A stretch of DNA of 64,000 nucleotides from Galerina marginata (taxonomy: Eukaryota > Basidiomycota > Agaricomycetes > Agaricales > Galerinaceae): NCBI GenBank assembly GCA_023014335.1, contig JAECYW010000012.1:1178001-1242000 (forward strand), in the 5' to 3' direction. The notes under the pieces were generated by a model. The model ran no database searches. It was given only the letters and a program-made list of their open reading frames with translations, and had not been told where the DNA came from. A program made the position numbers and the translations under genes. Of this stretch, positions 21,788 to 32,000 are shown one piece after another (positions within the stretch are counted from its first letter, which is position 1; the number at the start of each line of letters is the position of its first letter).

Positions 21788-24700
21788 ATGCCTGCTGCTC
21801 GCTCTCGTATTCGCGCCCGGCCCAAGAGAAATGCAGTATCTGTGCAGCTGGGCCCTGGTGAATTGATTCATGAGAGTGACTGGGTTGCTCCTCGTCGGCC
21901 GCATGGTTTTTCAGCTGTTGGTTTTGGGCAGGAGGGCGGAATTCGGGCACCTGGGGGACTTTTCTATCAGGTTCCGGGTCTCGGTGGTTTTCCTTTTGGT
22001 GTAAACAACTTGGATACTCCAGATGGTGATGAGGCCATTGAATCTGATACTGGTGGGCCTGATGCTGAGGGTGATGAAGGGGGTGATGATCTGGGTGATG
22101 ATCTGGGTGATGATCTGGGTCCTGCAATAAATGAGAAGAAGAAACAGGACCCTGTGCAGACACAGAAGAGGCAGCGGCAATGGGCAAAGTGGTCTCAAGT
22201 TATCATCCCTAAGATGCTGGGGCCGTATGTGACCTTGCTTCAAGAGACTGAGTCATTACGAAATATGAGTGTAGTGGACTCTAGGGTCCTTTGCTCAGGT
22301 TGCCCTCATGGTAGTCTGCTTGAGGTCTCATCTGTTTATTTTGACAGTAAGATGTTCTTTGGTTACATATTTCACTTCAATGCTGATATATTATTGCAGG
22401 GATTGTGAAGATTCTGCTTTGTACTTGTAAGGAGCCTGCCCTTCAGCTGCTGTCACTTGGTCTCTTTCCTTGTGCTCCTACACGACCAAGCCTTGCGGTG
22501 GACCTGAGCATGCTGGAATTTGTACGAACACATTCCCAGAATGCTGCACCCAATACAACTGCATGGTGTGAGACACTTGAATCATTTCTTCGCAACAGGA
22601 AATTCAAGTTGACAACTCGAGTGAGTTATATTAGAATGTTCCTACATTGTTGCTTATCTTTTCTAGGATACTTTGCGCAAACGTTTTAGCAATGCCTTGC
22701 AGTGGTATGCTACATTACAGGACCTAAAAAACCTTACAATGCGTGATTTTCTTGATGATACTCGAGAAGTGTTGCACAACAAGACTGATCATGGTTTTGA
22801 TACGGAAGGTACGTAAATTGGTAAAAATATCACCTGCTCTAACTAATTATGTACAGATGATACTGGGATCAAGTTGACTGGGAATATAAATGAGGGTAGT
22901 GGGGGGCATGAAGGTTAGTCTATTTTCTGATATCTGAAAACCTTTATATAATAGAATACAAGATGCTGGCCATAGTTCACCAAGTGAAGCTGAGCAAGAC
23001 AGTAAAAGTCAGCTTATTATTTAGTAATATCAGATAGTTTGGCTAATGCAATGCAGATGATGTTGGCCTTGACCGACCTAGTGAATACTTAAGAGAAAGA
23101 TGTCCTTTGTGCTTTGGGGGATCCAATTGGCATCAGCCAGAGGAATTGTAGGTTATTGTTGTATGTATTCTTTGAAGTAAAGTTGATTTTTATTCATATA
23201 GGGTTGATGTTATCGTTTGTCTTGATGCTTGTTTCACGCAAAAAAGAAGGAAGTCCCAGGGAAATGCATGGACTGCTCCTCGTGAACATCCAGAGACTGT
23301 ATTTGTTCCTGAGGAGGATGTTAAGGTCATGGAAGCAATTGTTGAAGAGGCACGTCCTTCTCGGAAACAGAAACCATCAGGCAATAAGTATTATGAATCG
23401 GGCATGAAAGTCCCTACTGCAGTGTTGGATCAATGCCATGAGTCATTTATATCAGCTGACTCAAGTCGTGCTAAGGCTAGCACTCAGCTTTTTGCTGATA
23501 CTGGGTTCATGGGCCTTTTATGTCGCCATGACAGAGTTCTCTGGCTAGTCAATATGACTTCTGCTGGTGAAAAACAGTACTATGCACTGTGCCTTCTGGA
23601 CAAGTTTTTTGACCACATTCCTAAAGCTATGCGGGCTGGCATACTATATGATATTGGATGTCAACTTCACCGCAGCTGCTTGAAGTACGGCTTTCTTGAT
23701 GATGTTATGGACCGCATAACTTTTGGAATATCTGTTTTTCATGCCTATGGTCATCAATGGCCTTGCCAGATCATATATCACCCTCGCAAGTGTGTTGGCT
23801 TTGGACTAACAGATGGAGAAGGATGTGAACGGTTTTGGAGTTCAATCAAGTCTCTGATTCCCTCTTTACGTGTCTCTGGATATTATACTCGGCTGTATGC
23901 AATTGATACAAAGATCAAACATGTAGACCAAACATCGCTTATGGGAATGGGAAAATGGCTTCGGCGGAAGTGGATTGCAACTATGGACAGAAAAGCAGAT
24001 GCTATGGAGGCATTGGCTACTGTATATGATAATGGGATCAGTGAAGATATTATTCGGGCAGAGTGGGCTGCACAAGTTGAACAGCAAACAAAGCCTTTGG
24101 CTCGCCAGGGGAAAAATTTGGCGGATAAGGAGATATATGCAATTCTGATTTTGCAGGAACAACTCGATGCCTATACTAAGGACCAAGCTGTTTATCAGGA
24201 TATGTTGACAACTGGCAATTATGAGTCGGGATTGACCATTATTGAAGTTGAAGCATATCTCAATGATTTCCAGGCAAAGATAAAGAATGTTCTAAGGTCA
24301 ATTCAAAACAAAAAGGACAATCTATCAATAGATGATAAGGCAAATCTGAAGAGGCTCTTGGGCAACAAGTTTTTGCAAACTCGCATGAATGCTCTGGCTG
24401 TAAAACAGCGAATACGCGAAAGACTTTGCCAGCGCAAATTTGAACTTAATAGTCTTGAAAGATCTTACCGAAAAACCATCAATCGGATCAAGTTGGAAAA
24501 GCATGCCCAACAGCAGTTAAAGCGAAAGGAACCAGGTATTCAGGTTTTGGTTAAAAAGTACAATAAGCTTTGTGAAGAATTGGGGAAATTGATTAAAGGG
24601 AAAAGAGCTCCGAGAGGTGCAGTAGCACCTCTCATCATTGATACCAACAAGTTGTTTGAACTTGATGTGGATGATGATATATGGCAGGATGTTGGGCTGA

Positions 24701-25167
24701 CTGATGATCATGATGATCATGATACAATTCCTGGTTGGCTAGGCAATGATGATATAAGAGCTGGAATCAAAGCTCAATTGGAGCTTGATCGATGTGTTGA
24801 GGAGGAACGACGGCTGAAAAAAGAGAGAACATCAATGCAGCAATGGTTTTTGGAAGAATGGCATGTTATGGAAATGGCATATAACTCCTCAAGCAATGTT
24901 GATATAATCTACCAACTCCAACTGCATAAGGAATATTTGCTACAATTGTGTCTTACCTGGGAGACAATAGTCCGAGTGATTCCATGTTCCTTATCAGATA
25001 GCTGGGGCCCCACTGAAGAAGACTTATCAGCTGCTAAATTGCAAGAAGTAACAGAACAAGTTTACCATATAACAAATAAGGAAGATAGTGATGGTATATC
25101 TGATGAAGAGTCAGATGCTAGTGATGGTGCATCGGTTTTGGATATATTGGAAGAAACATTTTTTTAG
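21788..25167 (+). CDS. KDZ transposase (DDE type) with CxC-type zinc-binding head
   Basis: Seven exons (21788-22346, 22400-22620, 22667-22808, 22857-22913, 22963-23001, 23057-23147, 23202-25167) sum to 3,075 nt, 1,024 residues. It catalyses excision and integration of the element and acts in the nucleus. Visible parts: basic start MPAARSRIRARPKR, acidic GDDLGDDLG repeats, and a CSGCPHG...LLCTC cysteine cluster (about 175-200) as in CxC heads of KDZ transposases. RCPLCFGGSNWHQ follows. The catalytic core has VCLDACFTQKR (first Asp, about 377), ILYDIGCQLHRS (about 517) and GLTDGEGCERFWSSIK (Glu, about 576), matching the DDE arrangement of the family. The last 400 residues are a charged, probably coiled-coil region. 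No stop or frameshift was seen, so it may be active; the near-identical inverted repeats and perfect 8-bp duplication fit recent transposition. Confidence 0.88.
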
Positions 25168-26064
25168 TAGTTGAACAAATTATTTCTTCTGTTGGCAAAG
25201 GATAGTGTAGTACCAGTATGTTTGCTGCAAATGTTTTTCAAATTTGGACAAAAATTGAAAATGTTTTGGATAGAATATTTTACTAGGTTGATTAGACTGG
25301 AAAACATTTTGAAAACCTTTTTTTGAATATATTTTCTGGCTGTTGAGACTGGAAACATTTTGAATATCTTTTTTAGAACACATTTTGATGAAGACAAGCC
25401 AGCAAAACATTTTGAATAACCTGTCTGAAGAATGAAATGTTTTGGATAGAACATATTTCCAAATTGATTGGATTGGAGATCATTTTGGAGATCATTTTGA
25501 AATACATTTTTAAAACATATTTCCAGGCTGTCAAGTCTAGAAACATTTTACCATTTTGAGGGAGCCCAGACAACAAAACATTTTGAATAATCTTGCTCAG
25601 AACATTTTGAGTATCTTTCTCAGCAGATATTTTGAAGCTGATGAGAAAACAAAACATTTGGGATATTTTTTCATATTGTGAAACTGATTAGTGTATAAAT
25701 GTTTTCTGATGATTTCTTTTAGATCTGACTTGACTGCAAAACATTCTGCATGCTATTTTCAAAACATATTTCAACTTTTCAAGTTTGAACCTTTTTTGTT
25801 GTGTTGACCAGTTCAGGTTTTACTTTGCCTATTTTGGAAGCTATCTGAATTTGGGTTAATATAAGGTATAAAGGCATAGATAGACAATAGGTATATGAGA
25901 GAAATAGTCTGGAGTAGATAGGCCAATGACATTGGTGACCTATGAGATCTCAGCAACTACCAATACCCTGTTTGCACTTCATACCCATGGACCTATGCAG
26001 ATTTGCCAGTCAAATCAAGTCAAAAAACAGTCAAATCACCCTAAAAATATGTGAAATACAGTTG
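25168..26064. other. KDZ right subterminal region with degenerate repeats
   Basis: No gene. Units rich in AAACATTTTGAAT and AACATATTTCCA recur from about 25200 to 25780 with loose spacing; in style they are the inverse counterpart of the field at 6180-7350. 25800-26064 shows nothing distinctive. Confidence 0.5.
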
Positions 26065-26813
26065 ATTTATTTGAATTCCTAACTGTAATCCTGGGCATAT
26101 ATATGGAAAGTTTTGGGCATATTTATTTGATTTCCTAGCTGTAATCCTGGGCATATATATGGAAAGTTTTTGGCATATTTATTTGATTTCCTAGCTGTAA
26201 TCCTAGGCATATATATGGAAAATTCTAGGCATATTTATTTGAATCCTTGGACTATATATGTAGTAGTTCTGGCATATATACAGAATATCCTAGGAATTTA
26301 TATGGAAAATTATGGCTGGATTTATTTAAATTTCCAACCATATATATGGGAAAAAATTCTGATAAATGGCTATACTATATCCTTGATTTCTGGCTAGTTC
26401 TGGCTATATATTGCATACAGATATTCTAATGAATTCCTGGGGATTTATATCATATTATTTGATTTAGGATGCCAATAGATGTGCAGAACATGGCTCAAAA
26501 ATGCAGCCTCTGCATATATAAATCAACTGTAAAAACCTACCAGAAGCCCGGGAAAATGTTTGTAGAAACCTGGACCCAGGACACCCTGATTGTTTTTAAT
26601 TTCTAAAAGATATTAAAAAATATCTTAATGGAAGACATTTTATCTTTTTTTTTGAAGGGGGGTTCATAAGAAATGTATTGTTAAAAATATTGTTTTCAAT
26701 ACCTTCTGTAAATTTATTGTTAGCAAAAATGTTTTATTTTGTACCTCTTAGGTATGGTTTAACATAGGAGTTTTGTCTACCTAAGAGGTACTTCAATTTG
26801 GGATCCTGAAGTG
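26065..26813. repeat. KDZ right terminal inverted repeat
   Basis: Inverse copy of 4717-5466, 749 bp, ending in CAATTTGGGATCCTGAAGTG. It contains about three of the 56-bp units. It is one base shorter than the left repeat because of the poly-A/poly-T tract near 26645. Confidence 0.88.
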
Positions 26814-26821
26814 ATAAGAAA
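26814..26821. repeat. Target-site duplication of the KDZ element, right copy
   Basis: ATAAGAAA directly after the right terminus, identical to 4709-4716. On the minus strand these bases (TTTCTTAT) belong to codons of the SET gene. Confidence 0.9.
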
Positions 26822-27557
26822 CACAGCGATGGTTAATGAACCTAATAGGTCCAATCAAGAGTTTTTCTTCAAAGGAGCCATCATTGCGGTTGTTTTCATG
26901 AGGAGTGATTGTGGACAGATCAGTATACTTTTCAGCACGATCCTCTGGCATTAAACCAAGGAGTTCTTCGATGTATTCTCCTTGTACAATGTCCTTGTTG
27001 GCATAAATTGCAAAACCTTTTTGTTTAGCATGGCCAAGAGGTTTGACCTTAAGATGCACTATGGCTGCTGGATTAATAACCAAACTGTAGGCGGTGATGC
27101 ACCTGTGAGGCAATATTAATAGTATATAGATGGATAGATATCTTAAAACCCACCAAAATAGAGTTTCCAAACTTTCTTTTTTCTTGTTTTCCCAGACAAG
27201 GGCAGGATAATGATGAAGAATACTAGTTGCAAGCTTTTTCACAGTGGCTATATATCCGTGTGGATCTTGAAATTTAAGGTTGTGCTTGACCTTTTCAAAC
27301 ATAAACCAGATCATAGAGTGACTGAAAGGTTCCATATTTGTATCAAAAGAGATGGTTTGGATATTATGACTTCTGTTCTGGGATTTTTGCTTCTGTTGAC
27401 CAAAGAGAGCATTGACGATAAGAGGGTCGATATGTAGTATAGCCTGGGAAGGAAGAACAGAAAGGGACAAGTCATTTACAAGAGAGAATTTAATGGAATT
27501 TGCTGGATTCCAGGTAATAGCAGGATGAGAGGTAGAAGCAACTGCAGAGTCTGCCAT
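26814..27557 (-). pseudogene. SET-domain gene, 5' part (split by the KDZ transposon)
   Basis: Exon 1 is 27557-27154, the intron 27153-27103 (51 nt) and exon 2 27102-26814, continuing beyond the transposon at 4708. The start MADSAVASTSHP is the first Met of the frame. The first half is unfamiliar. The SET domain begins at about HLKVKPLGHAKQKGFAIYA, runs through GEYIEELLGLM, and reaches RFINHRC, the equivalent of the conserved RFINHSC motif that contacts S-adenosylmethionine. KDZ insertion follows five codons later. SET proteins are usually protein-lysine methyltransferases; the histone target cannot be told. The truncated frame reads a few residues into the transposon before a stop, removing CYGVDYF and the Cys cluster, so the allele should be dead. 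A 31-bp minisatellite lies about 70 bp upstream. Confidence 0.8.
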
Positions 27558-27629
27558 TGGAGTGAGTGAAAGAAATTAAAGCTCATTGTAGTATTCTGGA
27601 ATCTTATATAGACATACCCTCATAGGTTT

Positions 27630-28120
27630 AGGGCTGCGCGATACTAATCTCATAGCTTTAAAGGCTGCGCGATACTAATCTCATAGCTTTAAAGGCTGCG
27701 CGATACTAATCTCATAGCTTTAAAGGCTGCGCGATACTAATCTCATAGCTTTAAAGGCTGCGCGATACTAATTTCATAGCTTTAAAGGCTGCGCCATACT
27801 AATTTCATAGCTTTAAAGGCTGCACCATATTACTTTCATAGCTTTATAGGCTGTGCGGCACTACATGCATAGCTTTAAGACGGTGTGATGATACTTAGAT
27901 AGCTTTAATGACTGTGCAGTGCTATATGCATAGCTTTAATGACTGTGCAATGCTATGTATATGGCTTTAATGACTGCGCAATGCTATGTACATAGCTTTG
28001 ATGACTGCGCAGTGCTATATGCGTAGGTTTAATGACTGCGCAATGCTATGTATATGGTTTTAATGACTGCGCAATGCTATGTACATGGCTTTAATGGCTG
28101 CGCAGCACAGCACTATCCAT
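27630..28120. repeat. 31-bp minisatellite, about 16 copies
   Basis: The unit begins GGCTGCGCGATACTAATCTC and ends ATAGCTTTAAA. The first four or five copies (27630-27780) are nearly identical. Later copies drift step by step (GCGCCATACTAATTTC, then GTGCAATGCTATGTAT) in a directional gradient. It ends near GGCTGCGCAGCACAGCAC. It lies between the SET gene (minus) and a possible small gene (plus), so it may be part of a shared promoter. Length and unit size do not fit CRISPR: there are no unique spacers. Confidence 0.85.
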
Positions 28121-28270
28121 CATTTATTGTACTATTTTTGTCTTTCAACATCTTTATAAGCGACTGACCTGGGTGTGGATCAGTAGCAATTTCCGCAAGA
28201 CTCTCCACATCTGCTTATATCAACCTATATTCTATATTTCTTTGCCTACTTCCTTTCTCTATCACACAGA

Positions 28271-28565
28271 ATGGTCTTAATGACCTTCCATGCACCTGGT
28301 TTCCAGAGTTTAAAGGCTGAGGATGCAACTTTGTAAGTAAATTGGCAGTTATTTGTTACTTGTCTGATTCCTTTATCAGAAAACCTTGGAAACAGGGTGA
28401 ACAGCATTTTCCACACCTGGTTTTCATAGGTTAAAAGTCCAAAGTAAGTAAATCCACTATCATCTATTATATCACTTGTCTGATTGTTTTCATAGAAACC
28501 TTTGGAAGGGGGTCTCCCCCACAGATGAATCCCTTGCCTATCATCGGGCGAAGGAGATAGGGTAG
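28271..28565 (+). CDS. Possible small two-exon gene, 43 aa (weak)
   Basis: ATG at 28271 opens MVLMTFHAPGFQSLKAEDAT. A GTAAGT donor at 28333 and an acceptor CATAG at 28495 join in frame to LWKGVSPTDESLAYHRAKEIG and a stop. Within the intron a similar acceptor followed by AACCTTGGAAACAGGG looks like a duplicated, decayed second exon, and near 28612 the phrase CAGATGAATGGCTTGCCTAT repeats again. So this may be the head of a gene built from small repeated exons, or a decayed fragment. No family recognised. Confidence 0.3.
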
Positions 28566-28756
28566 AATAAATATATAGTCTGGGTTTTTGTAACTTAGTT
28601 ATCTCACAGATGAATGGCTTGCCTATTATAAGAGAAAGAAGACAGAGAAGGTTAATGAATTGTATTCTTATACAGCCACATGTCTATAGCTTTTTATGTT
28701 TTTTATAGTAACAGACGTGTTTCTAAGACTTTACAATTTTTGAGTGGCTGTGCAAC

Positions 28757-28798
28757 CTAACCCTAAGAGGACCGACGCGTCGGTCCTCTTAGGGTTAG
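28757..28798. repeat. 42-bp perfect palindrome with telomere-like arms, copy 1
   Basis: The left arm starts CTAACCCTAAGAGGACCG and the centre is ACGCGT; the right arm is the exact inverse and ends TTAGGGTTAG. The symmetry extends outward: GAGTGGCTGTGC on the left and GCACAGCCACTC on the right, with a four-base offset. Two more copies lie at 28856-28897 and 40104-40145. Confidence 0.9.
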
Positions 28799-28855
28799 CA
28801 CAGCCACTCACCAAGCGGTAAAAAGTAACTTTATATTTTTTGGTGGCTGTGCAAC

Positions 28856-28897
28856 CTAACCCTAAGAGGACCGACGCGTCGGTCCTCTTAGGGTTAG
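28856..28897. repeat. 42-bp perfect palindrome, copy 2
   Basis: Identical to copy 1 over 42 bp. The left flank TGGTGGCTGTGCAAC is shared with copy 1 but the right flank is not, so this copy seems to have lost its right outer arm. Confidence 0.9.
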
Positions 28898-29015
28898 CTT
28901 TAAAAGTACTGTCCAAGCTATATGTTCATTTTGCTTGCAACTATAAATTGAATAACATTTTTTATATTGTAAGCAAATACCTAACAGTTTAATCGCAGTA
29001 TTCAATCAGGTAATT

Positions 29016-32000
29016 CTACTCATTCCAGTAGTTATAGATTTCTTGATGACAGACCCGAACTTTCTGATACTTTCTAGCAGCTATATTGTTTTTCTTGGTT
29101 TCCGTTCTATGGTCGCCGTTGGAGACTCTGGGTGGCCTATCACCTCCACCATCACCACCTTGATCTCTTTGTCTAAGCTTCTGTTGACCACTATCTTGAC
29201 GTCTTTTAATTGTAATATCTTCTGGCCTTAAAGGCAGTGTAGAAGGTAGCATAGTTCCATGCATAGTGGATCCACTGAATGACCTAAAAAAACAAATATT
29301 AGTCAGAGGATCTAATCAGCTTAAAAATCAATACCATAAAGAGTTTGTCCTAGCCACCACATATTTCCGATAGTCACCGTAAATAAAAGAGTACTCCTTA
29401 AGGTCCTTTCGAGCTTGAAGCTGATATTGAGAACAAATTCCAGGAACAGTGTCGTTGTCCTTATGAAGGGGTGCAGTATAGTTGTTGCAGTGATATGTGG
29501 TGGCCCCTGAAGTGCCTAATCTGTCCCCTTCATTGCTTGCCTTATCAAGAGCTTTGAAATGATCAAAAGAAAATAATCTAGCAGCTTCCGAAAGAATCAT
29601 AGAGGTCTAAAAGAAAGGATATATGATCAGAGCCAAATACTTTAAATTAAAATAAGAGCAAAACCTCGGCATCGTTGAATAGTATATTAATTCCTTCACA
29701 ATCCAAAGCCTCCATTCCTGGATACATAACGTATGCATCTCCAGGAAGCCCTCCCATAGGAATTCGAGAACCTCTTGGAACCATAGTTCCTTGAGAATAG
29801 AATTCAAACTGAGATCCACGCTTGACACTTTTAAGATTGAGCTCTCGAAGACCTTCATGATTAGATAAAAGAATCTTGAAGATCTCATCTGGAAAAGGGT
29901 TATAGACCCAAAAATCCAGCTGTAATCCAATAAGATAGATAATTATTTGATTAAAAAAGACGTTATACCATTTTTGTAGGATTTTTCTGGTCATAAAACC
30001 TGAAAACTTGAGAGCCGCATCTTTGAATGACTTCTTCATCATACATAATCTCTTCCAGTTGTAACCTGCTATCAGAAGGATGCAGAATAGTGGGTTTCTG
30101 GCCACTTTTAAGGTTATTGCCCTACCAGAATAATCAGTAAGATTTCAAGACAATTAAAGTAATAAAGCAGACTGGAATGGCTTCAATCTGATCCTTTTTA
30201 TCTGCAAAAGAAACCCCAATGCCAGCCAGAGAAAGGTCCAACTTGTTATCTGTAGAGACATATATATTTCTTCGGCACTTTTTGTCGACATCCAAATCTT
30301 TACATTTTAGACAAGTAGCTTTGGCAGTCTGGAATAATATCAGTATCATATTAAAATTTTGAAAATTAAACCTACCGGACGTCCTTGAAGTATTTTATTG
30401 CCTAGTTCTTTCTTAATATCCCGAAAGATATCACTCCTACGCAATATGGTTTCTAGAGCAGGATTGTTATAATAATCAATAGCTCCACTCTTGATCTGTC
30501 CTTTGAGTTCACGCATAAGATCAGAATATAGCCAATGGATCATTTGGTCTTCTTTCAATCCGTTAAGCTATGAAAAGTTTAAACCGGTTTAAGAATAAAA
30601 TAAAATAAATAAAGACGCACATCATAGATATACTTGGCCTTGGTTTCTGATTGGTTTGCTTCATTTATGGCAAAGGCTAGCCACTGTTTGTAGGCTATCA
30701 AGAAGTTGTCCCGATTCAAAAGAAAATAGATAGAAGAAGGATAACTTTGTCGAGGAATCACGTCGGGATTTTTTTTGAGAAATTGTAGTACCTCGCTTGC
30801 TGTTAACTTTCTGGAGCCGTTCACCTACAATTTGTTAGATGTTATATTTTGATAGAGAACAACATGACTAACTGTAAACTCCGGAATTTTATCCATAGGC
30901 GTCCAAGTGAGGGTTTCTTCTTTACAAGTTCTTACGTAGTAAAAGAACTTGTTTTCCGGCCTGCATAGCAGGCAGAAATGGTTCCTAACAAAACCAATGG
31001 AAATTCTCCCACTGCTATAGTGACCCTGCATGGTTTCTGTATCTCAGCCATTACTCAGCCAATTTTTATGATCTTGGTATCAAAAAATTCGTAAAAATCA
31101 GGGCTTTCATGTGGCATGTGTATTCAGGGACGATTAGGTCATGTGATCTGTTCACACGACCCAAAAAGCGCAAATTTGTGTGAATTTCCACTTGAAACAG
31201 ATTTTAGTGGGCTAAATATGCTAAAATGTGTTGCCCAAACAAATCTAGAATAATGTACAAATATTTACATATGTTTTGCAGTGATGTCATGGTGTCCAAA
31301 TCTGGCAAACAGCTAGCTCAACTTGGTGAAAATCGCAAAATCGGTGTTAAACTGACTGGATAACCCATAAAAGGCACACCAAACATTGCAAAACATGACC
31401 AAATAACATGAAAATAATGTTCTAGAAGCTTACATAATCAAACTCACAGCAGGACTTTGTGCAATTGCTTTCGATTTGGTAATGCACCAACTTGGACCAA
31501 AATATTCTCAGGGATATGTCATGTGATATGTGTGCACAGACCATCTCTTAGGTAAAAAAAACATCATCTGTATTTTTATTTTATTTTAATGCCTTTAAAT
31601 CTCCCAATATAGTGTATTTCAAACAATATTCCGCATTTGGTAAGTCACATGAAAATGTGACAATACATATGTGACACCATTTTATAGCCCCGATTTTTCT
31701 AATAATTACACACTTTATTTCAAGGCAATCCGATAAAAACTAAGCGACGTATGAATTAATCTTGTTACAAGTTCTTACGTAGTAAAAGAACTTGTTTTCC
31801 GGCCTGCATAGCAGGCAGAAATGGTTCCTAACAAAACCAATGGAAATTCTCCCACTGCTATAGTGACCCTGCATGGTTTCTGTATCTCAGCCATTACTCA
31901 GCCAATTTTTATGATCTTGGTATCAAAAAATTCGTAAAAATCAGGGCTTTCATGTGGCATGTGTATCCAGGGTTGATTAGGTCATGTGACCTGTTCACAC

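Larger units (their letters stand above)
4717..26813 (+). mobile_element. 22-kb KDZ (Kyakuja-Dileera-Zisupton) transposon with cargo genes
   Basis: Outer ends CACTTCAGGATCCCAAATTG and its reverse complement bound a 22,097-bp unit with about 750-bp inverted repeats, flanked by the perfect 8-bp duplication ATAAGAAA. Inside, from left to right: 56-bp tandem repeats, a degenerate subterminal repeat field, cargo gene A (minus), a divergent intergenic region, cargo genes B and C (plus), the KDZ transposase (plus), a second subterminal field and the right inverted repeat. A HINE-like array sits in an intron of cargo gene A. The inverted repeats are almost identical and the duplication is perfect, so insertion was probably recent. 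KDZ elements are DDE cut-and-paste transposons known from fungi and other eukaryotes. That the three non-transposase genes travel with the element is an inference from their position between the ends. Confidence 0.88.

Noticed and set aside
27630..28120. Regular 31-bp repeats as a CRISPR array
   Set aside because: Units are directly joined without unique spacers, drift gradually, and the genome is eukaryotic.
28757..28798. Interstitial telomere remnant
   Set aside because: Only one and a half TTAGGG units occur per arm, embedded in a perfect palindrome with a unique centre; telomere fusion would give longer head-to-head arrays.
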